The position numbers and the translations under genes were made by a program. DNA of 64,000 nt, from positions 124,001-188,000 of the forward strand of contig NZ_QPIW01000002.1 of the NCBI RefSeq assembly GCF_003339505.1, written 5' to 3'. A model generated the notes under the pieces. The model saw only the letters and a list, made by a program, of their open reading frames with translations, did not search any database and was not told the origin of the DNA. Of this stretch, positions 18,656 through 27,072 are shown piece by piece. This DNA comes from Runella aurantiaca. GTDB lineage: Bacteria > Bacteroidota > Bacteroidia > Cytophagales > Spirosomataceae. Each line of letters starts with the position of its first letter. Position 1 is the first letter of the stretch.

Positions 18656-20605
18656 TTAGCGTTGTAACAAAATTTTCTTCACAACGGTTTTCTCGTCGTT
18701 GGATAATCTCACCAAATAAAGTCCATTGGGCAGTTCCGATAAATCCATGGTTTTGTTGGTCGTTTGTACGATTTGCTGCTTAACCAAAGCACCCGTAAGA
18801 TGATAGATTTCAATGCGCTGAATTTCATCAGATTTCCATTGAATCAGTCCGTTGGAGGGATTGGGGTACACCTCCCATTCGGTTGCTTTATCGGGCTCTA
18901 TGGAGGTGATTGGAGGTAGGGCCTTCCCGCCCATGACGGGCCGAACCTGTAAACTGCCTTGAAAATATGCCAAATTTGGGTCATTTTTGAACGAAGGATA
19001 AGGTGCCCATTCCTGCCCTAAATTGACAAAAACTTGGTCTTCATGTTGCGTATTTCGGTCCAGACCTACGGCGATGCCGTCTGTACCGATTTGAAGCCAG
19101 CCCACATAAAACGTGTCGCGGACCGCCACACCATAATCAAACGGAAACTCAATGAAGCCGTTGCGCGCCTTGGCGTACTCTACCCGAAAGGCTTTTTGCT
19201 GAAGCACTGTTCCGGGGCGTCCGTCTTTGTTGCTCCATACCTGAACGGTAATGGTTTGCCCCGTCAAATCCTTCAAGATTGGGACGATGTTCATTCTTAC
19301 GGCCGATACCACATCGGGTTTGTTTAGAAAATATCGAACGGCTGTTCGGCCCAGCGTTCGATTCATGTACACGGCAAATTCGGCGGTGCCATCGTCGTAG
19401 GCGTAATAATCATCGAGGACGGTTTTGCCCGAAATACTGTCATTACGACGCAAATCAATGCCCGGAATGGAAGGATTTCGGTCGTCGGTGGTTAGAATTT
19501 GGAAGCGATTGACGAGTGAAAGGCGTTGGGTAATGTTGGTATCAACGCTGATAGCTTGAGGCTTAACACTTTTATTTTGGGCACTGAACTGGTCAATAAA
19601 TACAGAATTGTCTCGGAGAATTGTTTGAAACGCTCGCCCACTCAGTTCGTCTTTTAAGGTGTACGAAAAGGCTGTCGAGTTAAAGATATTGTGAAGATTG
19701 TTGATGCGGGTAAACACCGAATCGGCAGTTTCGGCCCCCGCATTAGCCAAATACTGCTTGAGCGGCATGGCCGAATATCGTTTCAGAAAAGAACTGACGG
19801 GCAGGCTGACGGACACATCCTGAATGTATCTGTTTAAGCGCCGGCCTTTGTCGAGGTATACATAATCAACGTGCCACGAATCAAACGGTCCCGATTGACG
19901 CGCAAATGCCTGAAAGCGGAATTGAAAATTTGCGTGAAAATAAGCGTTGTTTCGAATAGCAAGCTGCACGTAGTTAAAGTTAGGATTGGGTACTCCGCCA
20001 GCTTGTTTCCAGATGGTTTGCCAAACGCCCTTATCGTTTAAAAGCTGAACCCTTAAAGAATCATCGGCATCGGGAAATTCGCCCAAACCGCGTAACTCCC
20101 AATAGAAACTGAGATAAATAGAATCAGCAGCGGTAAGGCCCGCCAGATTGATGGGTTGTGAAGTGAGGGTGTCGCTGTTGCCCTGCGCGTTTTGGTTGGC
20201 CAAATTATACGGCTGCCCAGCGGTGTTCGCCCCGTCAAACGTGACTACGTTGACCGTGGGGTGGTTGAGTGTATTGGTGTTATTGACATAGGTTCCGCCG
20301 CCCGCAACCCATAAGGCAGGGGAGGGAGCGCTACCGTTGGTCAATGAAAAATCATCAAAAAAAGGCAATGAAACCGCCTGAGTACGGGCGTTTTTGGCAG
20401 TGGAAGTAGCCTGTGTTGGAGCAATCGGAAACCCAATGAGTTGGGCATGAGCGGTACAGCTCAAAAGCGTAAGGAGCAAAATACAACGCAGCCTTTTTGC
20501 ACAAAAGGCTGCGTTAGGCGTATTCGTTAAGAAATATCCGATAACGGAAGTCCTGTTTTTAATAAGGGTTAATTTTTTATTTCTTGCTCCGCTAAAATTA
20601 TTCAT
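18656..20605 (-). CDS. Secreted protein with T9SS type A sorting domain
   Basis: A protein of about 650 residues carrying an N-terminal hydrophobic export segment (CILLLTLLSCTAHAQ) and a C-terminal type IX secretion domain beginning WEVYPNPSNGLIQW and ending GLYLVRLSNDEKTVVKKILLQR in part. It should cross the outer membrane through the Por/Gld apparatus and be released or surface-attached. The middle contains a jelly-roll-like FFDDFSLTNG segment and further beta-rich parts without enzyme motifs. The ATG at 20605 is preferred over one at 20641 because it overlaps the PASTA gene stop by only 8 bp, a typical translational coupling. The cargo function is unknown. Confidence 0.85.
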   Translation of the reverse strand: MNNFSGARNKKLTLIKNRTSVIGYFLTNTPNAAFCAKRLRCILLLTLLSCTAHAQLIGFPIAPTQATSTAKNARTQAVSLPFFDDFSLTNGSAPSPALWVAGGGTYVNNTNTLNHPTVNVVTFDGANTAGQPYNLANQNAQGNSDTLTSQPINLAGLTAADSIYLSFYWELRGLGEFPDADDSLRVQLLNDKGVWQTIWKQAGGVPNPNFNYVQLAIRNNAYFHANFQFRFQAFARQSGPFDSWHVDYVYLDKGRRLNRYIQDVSVSLPVSSFLKRYSAMPLKQYLANAGAETADSVFTRINNLHNIFNSTAFSYTLKDELSGRAFQTILRDNSVFIDQFSAQNKSVKPQAISVDTNITQRLSLVNRFQILTTDDRNPSIPGIDLRRNDSISGKTVLDDYYAYDDGTAEFAVYMNRTLGRTAVRYFLNKPDVVSAVRMNIVPILKDLTGQTITVQVWSNKDGRPGTVLQQKAFRVEYAKARNGFIEFPFDYGVAVRDTFYVGWLQIGTDGIAVGLDRNTQHEDQVFVNLGQEWAPYPSFKNDPNLAYFQGSLQVRPVMGGKALPPITSIEPDKATEWEVYPNPSNGLIQWKSDEIQRIEIYHLTGALVKQQIVQTTNKTMDLSELPNGLYLVRLSNDEKTVVKKILLQR

Positions 20606-21389
20606 TCTGTTGTTCAGGTTGCGTATCAGGCTGTCCGCCAACTACCCATAAGTCAATCACCTCGCCTACGTGGATTTTATTTCCTGCCCCTGCTTCTGGA
20701 TTTTGTCGAATGACCGTTCCTGGTGCTTTAGTAGGGTCTTCTACGGGCATGACAAGTCCACGTTTGAGGCTGGAGGCTTTCAGGACAAAGTCAGCTTCTT
20801 CGAGTGTTTTACCTACAACGTCTGGAACATCAAATTCAGTATTTCCGATGCCATCTCCAACTTCCAAAACAATGATAGAACCCTGCGGAATGAGCGTGCC
20901 CGGTGTGATGGGTTTTCCATTGAACAATTGGGCCATCACCGAGTTTTGGGCAGGGTCAGGAACATATTTTATTTCGCCTAGGCGCAATCCCAATCGTCCT
21001 AATTCTGCTTTGGCGCTGTTTAAGGTACGGTCTTCCAATTGAGGCATTTTTACGTTTGGTGCGTTTAAGGCCGTGATATAGACGTATATTTTTCGGTCTT
21101 CCTTGACGCGTAAACCCGACTTGGGATTTTGGCGAATCACCGTCAAAGGTTTTTGACCCACAACAAACGTACAATCTACCACTTCGTAGCGGAGATTACG
21201 CTCATCTAGGTAATCTTCCAATTGCTGCGTACTCATGCCCGTTAGGTCTGGTACCGTAATACTTTGTCCGTGATTGGTTGTAAAAGGTAAATACAAAAAG
21301 AAGAACCCCAAAAATAGTGCCACAACAAGCGCTACGACAAGACTGATATGAACAAAAAGATCGGTACGCGAATTTGTGCTGATTTTCAT
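20598..21389 (-). CDS. PASTA domain-containing membrane protein
   Basis: A 263-residue protein with a short cytoplasmic N-terminus, one membrane helix (about residues 12-34) and three successive PASTA repeats in the periplasm (starting near ITVPDLTGMS, VKMPQLEDRT and FDVPDVVGKT). PASTA domains bind muropeptides or peptidoglycan crosslinks in kinases and penicillin-binding proteins, but here no kinase or transpeptidase domain is attached. The stop codon overlaps the start of the T9SS cargo gene, so the pair is translationally coupled. A cell-wall sensing or scaffold role is possible but unproven. Confidence 0.88.
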   Translation of the reverse strand: MKISTNSRTDLFVHISLVVALVVALFLGFFFLYLPFTTNHGQSITVPDLTGMSTQQLEDYLDERNLRYEVVDCTFVVGQKPLTVIRQNPKSGLRVKEDRKIYVYITALNAPNVKMPQLEDRTLNSAKAELGRLGLRLGEIKYVPDPAQNSVMAQLFNGKPITPGTLIPQGSIIVLEVGDGIGNTEFDVPDVVGKTLEEADFVLKASSLKRGLVMPVEDPTKAPGTVIRQNPEAGAGNKIHVGEVIDLWVVGGQPDTQPEQQNE

Positions 21390-21716
21390 ACAAAAATTAT
21401 GGATTGAATGGGCCGAATGAACGGCAAATTTTTGAAGGAACTCATCCTTCCAATCACCTCTTGATAGTCATGCTATGAGTTTACTGCAAAGAAAATCTAA
21501 ATTTCTGAATTGGCGGTAAAATACGTCCGAATTTGTATGGGCATAGCCTTCTGCTATCTTTTGAACAACAGAATGTTAGTTAAGTAAAGCCTCAGACTCG
21601 CCGCCAATCAAACCGGCTGATTGCCATTCATGTAAAATGTTGGTTAAATATGAATTGGATGTAGAATTTTTGTTGTCAATCCCCTCAAACCTGATTAAAA
21701 TAAACCGTCAACGGCC
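21390..21716. other. Divergent intergenic region without a gene
   Basis: About 330 bp between the divergent PASTA and ABC permease genes, so it should contain both promoters. I see no open reading frame of note, no RNA gene and no strong repeat, only a weak inverted repeat CAATCA...TGATTG near 21606-21625. Confidence 0.5.
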
Positions 21717-22964
21717 ATGAAATTTTTCCGTCAAACGTTTGAAAGTCTGCGTTTTGCTTGGCAAGCACTGCGCTCCAACCTTTTGCGTACCACCTTATCG
21801 TTGCTGGGGGTAACGGTCGGAATTTTTGCCATCATCGGCGTTTTTACCATCGTTGATTCACTGGAGCGGAGTATTCGCCAAAGCTTGGCAACCATCGGTA
21901 CCGACGTAGTGTATGTGCAGAAATGGCCGTGGAATTTTGGGGGGGAATTTCAGTGGTGGAAATATTTTCAGTGGCCAGAAACTTCTTACAGTGATTACAA
22001 ATTTTTGGCCGAACGAATGGAAGGAGCCGAGGCAGTAGTAGCGATGGGGTTTAAGGGCGGATTGACGGCCAAAAACGGCAATAACAGCATGGATGCGTTG
22101 ATTCAGGGGATGACGTATGACTTCAATAAAGTCTCTGACGTAGAAATTGAAAAGGGGCGGTATTTTACACCGCAAGAAATAGACGCTGGACGGAGTGTTG
22201 CCATTATAGGGGCCGAAATTGCCGAAACACTATTCCCCAATGACCCCGAACCCATCGGCAAAAGCTTTAAAATCAAAGGGTTGAACTATTCCGTTATCGG
22301 TGTTCAAAAGAAAAAAGGAAAGGGGCTGTTTGATATTGCGGGAAATCCAGATACCAAAGTTTTGTTGCCGTTTTTAACGTTTGCAAAATCATTCCAAAAC
22401 CGCATCAATAGCTCTGTATCCATTGTGGTTAAAGGAAAACCCGAAGATGATGGATTGGTAGAACTTGAGGCCGAAATTGTAGGATTGCTACGTACCAAGC
22501 GCGGCTTGAAACCTTCCCAGACCACAAACTTCTCCATCAATCGCCCAGAGGCCGCCACAAAGGCAGTTTCAAGTTTGTTTGGGGTCATTACGCTGGTAGG
22601 CTGGGTAATTGGCAGCTTTTCTATTTTAGTGGGAGGGTTCGGGATTGCCAACATTATGTTTGTGTCAGTCAAAGAGCGCACCAACCTCATCGGAATTCAG
22701 AAATCGTTAGGCGCCAAAAATTACTTCATTTTATTTCAATTTCTGTTTGAAGCCATTTTCCTGAGCCTCATCGGCGGAATGGTCGGCATTGGATTGGTTT
22801 ACTTAATGTCTTTTATTCAATTGGGCACGTTGGAGATTGTTCTTTCGCCCAAAAACATCATTCTTGGACTGAGCGTGTCGAGCATCATTGGTGTTTTGGC
22901 GGGCATCGTGCCTGCCTTCGGAGCCGCCCGTATGGACCCCGTGGAGGCGATTCGGGCTAAGTAA
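21717..22964 (+). CDS. ABC transporter permease, MacB/FtsX type
   Basis: A 415-residue permease with an N-terminal helix (LLRTTLSLLGVTVGIFAIIGVF), a periplasmic MacB-like core domain of about 230 residues, and three C-terminal membrane helices forming the FtsX domain, ending GAARMDPVEAIRAK. This layout belongs to the type VII mechanotransmission ABC systems such as MacB and LolCDE, which pull substrates from the periplasm or signal across the membrane. No ATPase is encoded nearby, so its partner must be elsewhere. The substrate is unknown. Confidence 0.92.
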   Translation: MKFFRQTFESLRFAWQALRSNLLRTTLSLLGVTVGIFAIIGVFTIVDSLERSIRQSLATIGTDVVYVQKWPWNFGGEFQWWKYFQWPETSYSDYKFLAERMEGAEAVVAMGFKGGLTAKNGNNSMDALIQGMTYDFNKVSDVEIEKGRYFTPQEIDAGRSVAIIGAEIAETLFPNDPEPIGKSFKIKGLNYSVIGVQKKKGKGLFDIAGNPDTKVLLPFLTFAKSFQNRINSSVSIVVKGKPEDDGLVELEAEIVGLLRTKRGLKPSQTTNFSINRPEAATKAVSSLFGVITLVGWVIGSFSILVGGFGIANIMFVSVKERTNLIGIQKSLGAKNYFILFQFLFEAIFLSLIGGMVGIGLVYLMSFIQLGTLEIVLSPKNIILGLSVSSIIGVLAGIVPAFGAARMDPVEAIRAK

Positions 22965-23026
22965 AGGGTTTTTTATTCCGCTGTTTTTTTGGGAAGTTTG
23001 CAGAACTCATCTGGCTTTAACTTCCC

Positions 23027-23473
23027 ATGAATTACTTTTTTCTATTGTTGGCTTTTTTGATTGGCGTAACCAATACGTTTCAATCTGGGGTTAATTCACA
23101 ACTGCGTCTTGCTACCCAAAACCCTATTTTATCTTCTATTCTTTCGTTTGTCACGGGTTTATGTGTCTTGCTGGTGTGCTACTTGCTTTTCAACAAAGAT
23201 GCTATCCCGAGCTTTGAAACCTTCAGAAGTATCAGCTGGTGGAAATGGCTTGGAGGGGTGTTTGGGGCTTTCTACGTTCTGACCGTTATTCTGATTGTGA
23301 AAGAAATCGGACCCGCCAACCTGCTGTGTCTTATCATCGCTGGACAGCTAGTGGCTGGAGTGTTGATTGACCATTTTGGATGGGTGGGTTTTGCCGTTCA
23401 TCCCATGAATATTTGGCGAATATTTGGCATTGGGCTGATTATCGTGGGGGGCGTTTTGGTACTTAAAAACTAA
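23027..23473 (+). CDS. DMT family transporter, DUF606 (YdcZ) type
   Basis: A 148-residue membrane protein with about five hydrophobic segments, matching the short DUF606/YdcZ-like half-size members of the DMT superfamily, which probably dimerise. Typical features are the start NYFFLLLAFLIGVTNTFQSG, a Trp/Lys SWWKWLGGVFGAFYV stretch near residue 71, and the closing FGIGLIIVGGVLVLKN helix. The substrate is unknown. It follows the ABC permease by about 60 bp on the same strand but no functional link is evident. Confidence 0.87.
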   Translation: MNYFFLLLAFLIGVTNTFQSGVNSQLRLATQNPILSSILSFVTGLCVLLVCYLLFNKDAIPSFETFRSISWWKWLGGVFGAFYVLTVILIVKEIGPANLLCLIIAGQLVAGVLIDHFGWVGFAVHPMNIWRIFGIGLIIVGGVLVLKN

Positions 23474-23558
23474 CGACCAACCGTACAGTGCAGAAGAATT
23501 ATTAGGAGTGACCCTGAAGATGTTTACGAAATAAATTGATATTAAAACCTCTATCCAA

Positions 23559-24488
23559 ATGAAAATCAGGTCTTTGGTCTTTTTAATGCTTTTTCCTTTT
23601 TTAGCTATTGCTCAAAAAGAGGCTTATCTGTTTTCGTATTTTGTTAAAAATGGAGAAGATGGACTTCACTTTGCTTACAGTACCGATGGCCTCACATGGC
23701 AGGCCTTAAAAGGGGGGACGTCTTTTTTGCAGCCCGTAATCGGGAAAGATAAACTCATGCGCGACCCGTGTATTTATCAAGACAAAAGCGGCACTTTTCA
23801 CATGGTTTGGACGAGCGGCTGGTGGGACAAAATCGTGGGTTATGCGTCGTCTAAAGACTTGGTGAACTGGTCAGAACAGAAGGCCATTTCGGTTATGGAA
23901 CACGAATCCACCGCCAAAAATAGTTGGGCTCCCGAGATTGCGTATGATAAAAAAACGAAGTTATTTCTGATTTTTTGGGCCACTACTATTCCAGGACGGC
24001 ATACCGACGTGGCAGATTCTGAGAAAGAAAAAGGATTAAACCACCGAATGTATTACGTCACCACGCCCGACTTCAAGACTTTCAGCGAAACAAAAATGTA
24101 TTTTAACCCTGAGTTTAGTGTGATTGATGCCACGATTTTTGAAAAAGGGAAGGAGTACTACATGTTTTTGAAAAACGAAAACCCGAAGCCTGCCGAGAAA
24201 AATATTCGTATCACAAAGGCCAACAGTGCGCTAGGGCCTTTTCCTACGCAGGTTTCGGCGCCCATTACGGGAGATTACTGGGCCGAAGGCCCAACGGCCA
24301 TCGAAGTGGGAGAATATGTATACGTGTATTTCGACAAATACACCCAGCACAAATACGGGGCGGTGCGCTCAAAAGACATGAAAACGTGGGAAGATGTATC
24401 TGACCAAGTGAAATTCCCCGAAGGAATACGCCACGGAACGGCATTTAAGGTCTCGCCTTCTTTATTGGAATCGTTGAAAAAACTGTAA
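23559..24488 (+). CDS. Exported GH43-like five-bladed propeller glycosidase
   Basis: A 309-residue protein with signal peptide MKIRSLVFLMLFPFLAIAQ. The mature part shows the glycoside hydrolase 43/62/117-type five-bladed beta-propeller pattern: LHFAYSTDGLTW, LMRDPCIYQDKSGTFHMVWT (candidate catalytic Asp near residue 71), NSWAPEIAYD, DATIFEKGKEYYMFLKNE and DYWAEGPTAIEVG (candidate Glu). Such enzymes typically remove arabinose, xylose or galactose side chains. It has no carbohydrate-binding module and no SusCD pair next to it. The hydrolase class is likely; the exact family and substrate are inferred. Confidence 0.8.
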   Translation: MKIRSLVFLMLFPFLAIAQKEAYLFSYFVKNGEDGLHFAYSTDGLTWQALKGGTSFLQPVIGKDKLMRDPCIYQDKSGTFHMVWTSGWWDKIVGYASSKDLVNWSEQKAISVMEHESTAKNSWAPEIAYDKKTKLFLIFWATTIPGRHTDVADSEKEKGLNHRMYYVTTPDFKTFSETKMYFNPEFSVIDATIFEKGKEYYMFLKNENPKPAEKNIRITKANSALGPFPTQVSAPITGDYWAEGPTAIEVGEYVYVYFDKYTQHKYGAVRSKDMKTWEDVSDQVKFPEGIRHGTAFKVSPSLLESLKKL

Positions 24489-24492
24489 AAAA

Positions 24493-24550
24493 GTGTCGGT
24501 TGTGAGCAACCGACACCACGAAGCAGTGAGGTCGGTTGCTCACAACCGAC
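24493..24550. repeat. Nested inverted repeats between convergent genes
   Basis: GTCGGTTGTGAGCAACCGAC (24495-24514) is itself a hairpin and has an exact reverse complement, GTCGGTTGCTCACAACCGAC, at 24531-24550. The segment can therefore form two small hairpins or one 20-bp hairpin with a 16-nt loop. It lies between the GH43-like gene and serS and could act as a bidirectional terminator or belong to a REP-like family. Confidence 0.75.
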
Positions 24551-24562
24551 CGCATCCCCAAT

Positions 24563-25834
24563 TTATTGAATTACTTCAAAACCACAGTACGGAACCAATG
24601 CCTTCGGAATGCGAATGCCTTCGGGCGTTTGGTTGTTTTCGAGCAGAGCCGCCAAAATACGGGGCAATGCCAACGCCGAGCCGTTGAGGGTATGAAGCAA
24701 TTGTGTTTTGCCTTCGGTCTTATAACGAAGTTTCAGGCGATTGGCCTGATAGGTTTCAAAATTAGAAACTGAGCTACATTCCAGCCAGCGCGCCTGCGCC
24801 GCAGACCAAACTTCAAAGTCAAACGTAAGCGCCGACGTAAAGCCCATATCGCCGCCGCAGAGACGGATGATGCGGAAGGGTAATTCCAGTTTTTGGAGCA
24901 AACCTTTTACGTGTTCGGCCATTTCGTCGAGCGCCTGATACGATTCTTCGGCTTTGCGAACCTGCACAATTTCCACTTTGTCAAACTGGTGCAAACGGTT
25001 CAGACCGCGCACGTGCGCGCCCCAGCTACCTGCTTCACGACGAAAACAAGGTGTGTAGCCTACGTTTTTGATTGGCAGGTCATTTTCTGCCACGATGACG
25101 TCGCGGTACAGGTTGGTTATCGGCACTTCGGCGGTCGGAATCAAGTACAAATCGTCGACGGTAGCGTGGTACATTTGGCCTTCTTTATCGGGCAATTGAC
25201 CCGTACCAAAGCCTGATTCAGCGTTGATAAGAATCGGCGGTTGAATTTCCAAATATCCTGCTTCTACCGCTTGGTCTAGAAAAAACTGAATCATGGCGCG
25301 CTGCAACCGAGCGCCTTTGCCTTTATAGACGGGAAAACCTGCGCCCGTGATTTTGGTGCCGAGTTTGAAATCAATGATGTCGTATTGCTCAATCAAATCC
25401 CAGTGTGGCTTAGCGCCTTCTGTTAGGCTTGGTTTTTCGCCCCAGGTGTACACTTCTACGTTTTCTTCGGGGGTGCGGCCCGGCGGCACGCTTTCGTGGG
25501 GAAGGTTGGGCAACAGAACCAACGTAGCCTGCAACTGCTCCTCTACTTCTCTAAGGCTCTCTTCTAGGGCTTTGGCGCGTATTTTTAGCGTGGCGGTTTG
25601 GGCCTTGGCAGCTTCGGCAGTCTCCTTTTTCCCTTCCTTCATCAACTGCCCGATTTGCTTGGCTAGCGTGTTGGATTGTGATAAAGTGGCATCTAGTTCG
25701 CTTTGTGTATCGCGGCGCTGTTTGTCCAATCCCAAAAGCTTATCAACGGCTTGAGCGGCTCCTTTAAAATATTTGCGTTCTAAACCAGCGATTGTGAGTT
25801 CGCGGTTTTCGCGGATAAAATTCAGTTGTAGCAT
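24563..25834 (-). CDS. serS: Seryl-tRNA synthetase
   Basis: Charges tRNA-Ser with serine; class II synthetase. At 423 residues it is full length. It has the N-terminal long antiparallel coiled-coil arm (about residues 27-100, rich in Lys, Glu and Ala), class II motif 2 (CFRREAGSWGAHVRGLNRLH, with FDKVE) and motif 3 (LNGSALALPRILAALLENNQ), plus the TAEVPI serine-binding segment. The start MLQLNFIRENRE is the family's normal N-terminus. It is monocistronic, with the RAYT/REP region upstream. Confidence 0.97.
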   Translation of the reverse strand: MLQLNFIRENRELTIAGLERKYFKGAAQAVDKLLGLDKQRRDTQSELDATLSQSNTLAKQIGQLMKEGKKETAEAAKAQTATLKIRAKALEESLREVEEQLQATLVLLPNLPHESVPPGRTPEENVEVYTWGEKPSLTEGAKPHWDLIEQYDIIDFKLGTKITGAGFPVYKGKGARLQRAMIQFFLDQAVEAGYLEIQPPILINAESGFGTGQLPDKEGQMYHATVDDLYLIPTAEVPITNLYRDVIVAENDLPIKNVGYTPCFRREAGSWGAHVRGLNRLHQFDKVEIVQVRKAEESYQALDEMAEHVKGLLQKLELPFRIIRLCGGDMGFTSALTFDFEVWSAAQARWLECSSVSNFETYQANRLKLRYKTEGKTQLLHTLNGSALALPRILAALLENNQTPEGIRIPKALVPYCGFEVIQ

Positions 25835-25940
25835 TGTAAATCATTAATTTGTAAGAGCTAAATCGAAATGTCGAAGCAGCTATTGTTGTTTATTTCTCTT
25901 TTTTCTATTTTAACGGGGCAGTCAGCATTCATACAACTAA

Positions 25941-26322
25941 CAGTGGCTATCGTCAGGGCTAAAGCCCTTGCTTGGTACGTTTGTTCTTTTTGCCTTTGCC
26001 TGAAGGCGCGGGGTTAAGGGAGTCGTGCAAACTCTTCCTCGCTTACTCCTCTAATTCCAGCCTTTAGGCTGGGGGAGTTGGCATTCATGCGACTAATAGT
26101 GGCTATCGTCAGGGCTAAAGCCCTTGTGTTATTTCTTGCCTCCGCTTTCCCCGGCCTAAAGGCACGGGGTTAAGGGATTTGGACAATCTCTTCCTTTCTC
26201 CTCTAAATCTGGCCTTTAGGCGCGGTGTTAAGGGGTTTTGGTAATCTCTTCCTTGCTCCTCTAACTCCGGCCTTTAGGCCGGGGAAAGCGGCATTCGTAT
26301 GACTAGCAAGGGCTTTAGCCCT
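25941..26322. repeat. REP/BIME-like palindrome cluster, left part
   Basis: Two palindrome families alternate. Type A is AGGGCT-AA-AGCCCT, with copies at 25955-25968 and 26111-26124 and one in inverted orientation at 26309-26322. Type B is (C)CGGCCT-TT-AGGCCGG, with copies at 26057-26072, about 26149-26169, about 26211-26226 and 26267-26282, plus a degenerate one near 25997. Spacers repeat too: GGCATTCATNCNACTA before GGCTATCGTC, and CTCTTCC with CTCCTCTAA before type B. The inverted type A copy contains the stop codon of the transposase gene. Confidence 0.9.
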
Positions 26323-26749
26323 GACTTACATAGAATCCATATTTGCTTATAAACTCCTGACACTCTTCCGCAAAAGTTTTCTTTCGATGATGTTCCTCTT
26401 GGTTGCGAATATACGTCCTCACTTTTTCGATTTGTGATTCGCTCACCGATACCGCATAGTATTCATCGGCCCAATAAAGTTTTTCCCGAAACAATTGCTC
26501 CTGATTAGCCCAGTGTGCGGCTTCTCCTTTGATGAGCTGCATGGTCTTTGCCATTGTTGCATCGGCATTGAGCGTCAACAAACAGTGAATATGGTCTTCT
26601 ACGCCATTGATAAAATCTATGTAGATGTCTTTGGCGCGGGCATTTTCTCTAATGTGGGCAAATAGTTTTTCACGTTTGCCTTTTTCAAGAATGCCGTTAC
26701 GATTTTTGGTACTCCAAACGGCATGAATCCATATTTTAACGAAAGCCAT
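26315..26749 (-). CDS. REP-associated tyrosine transposase (RAYT, IS200-like Y1 family)
   Basis: A 144-residue single-strand DNA transposase of the Y1/HUH type. The metal-binding HUH motif is DHIHCLL (His53 and His55) and the probable catalytic Tyr is Tyr113 in RTYIRNQEEHH, followed by the family's HH pair. The ATG at 26749 gives the normal N-terminus MAFVKIWIHAVWSTKNR; an upstream in-frame start at 26803 would translate part of a REP palindrome and is rejected. Palindromes of one sequence family lie on both sides, as expected for RAYTs, which are usually single-copy, vertically inherited and thought to mobilise REP elements. All key residues appear intact. Residues SQG at the C-terminus are encoded by the REP itself. 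Confidence 0.93.
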   Translation of the reverse strand: MAFVKIWIHAVWSTKNRNGILEKGKREKLFAHIRENARAKDIYIDFINGVEDHIHCLLTLNADATMAKTMQLIKGEAAHWANQEQLFREKLYWADEYYAVSVSESQIEKVRTYIRNQEEHHRKKTFAEECQEFISKYGFYVSQG

Positions 26750-26760
26750 AGTGCGTTGTT

Positions 26761-27054
26761 TTGTCAGGGCTAAAGCCCTTGTATTATTTCTTGCCTCCAC
26801 CAACTCCCGCCTTTAGGTCGGAGCAGTTGGCATTCATACAACTGTTAAGGCTTTAGCCCTGACACATTCGCGGCTATCGTCAGGGCTAAAGCCCTTGCCT
26901 GACTCTATTGCTTCTTTCTGCCCCGGCCTGAAGGCGCGGGGTTAGGGAAGGTCAGTGGTTTACACTTGCGTGCCAAAGTTAGAAGTTGTCTTTCTCCTCT
27001 AACTCCAGTCTTTAGACCGGGGATAGCGCTTATCATATAGGGATTTAGCCCTGA
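26761..27054. repeat. REP/BIME-like palindrome cluster, right part
   Basis: This continues the same two families on the other side of the transposase. Type A copies are at 26766-26779, 26882-26895, an inverted one with a mismatch at about 26847-26860, and a decayed one at 27039-27052. Type B copies are at about 26807-26821, 26921-26941 and 27004-27020. The spacing and linkers match the left part, so the whole 25.9-27.1 kb stretch reads as repeated A-B composite units with the transposase embedded. Confidence 0.88.
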
Positions 27055-27072
27055 TGTAGTTGCTGCCAGTCT

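Noticed and set aside
21390-21716. Small RNA gene
   Set aside because: No stable hairpin plus T run and no tRNA-like fold; treated as a divergent promoter region.
26750-26803. Longer N-terminus for the RAYT protein
   Set aside because: The additional 18 residues are encoded by a REP palindrome and linker and do not fit the family start.
25941-27054. Possible CRISPR or simple terminator series
   Set aside because: Palindromes vary in orientation and spacing, there are two motif families, and a RAYT gene lies inside; REP/BIME fits better.
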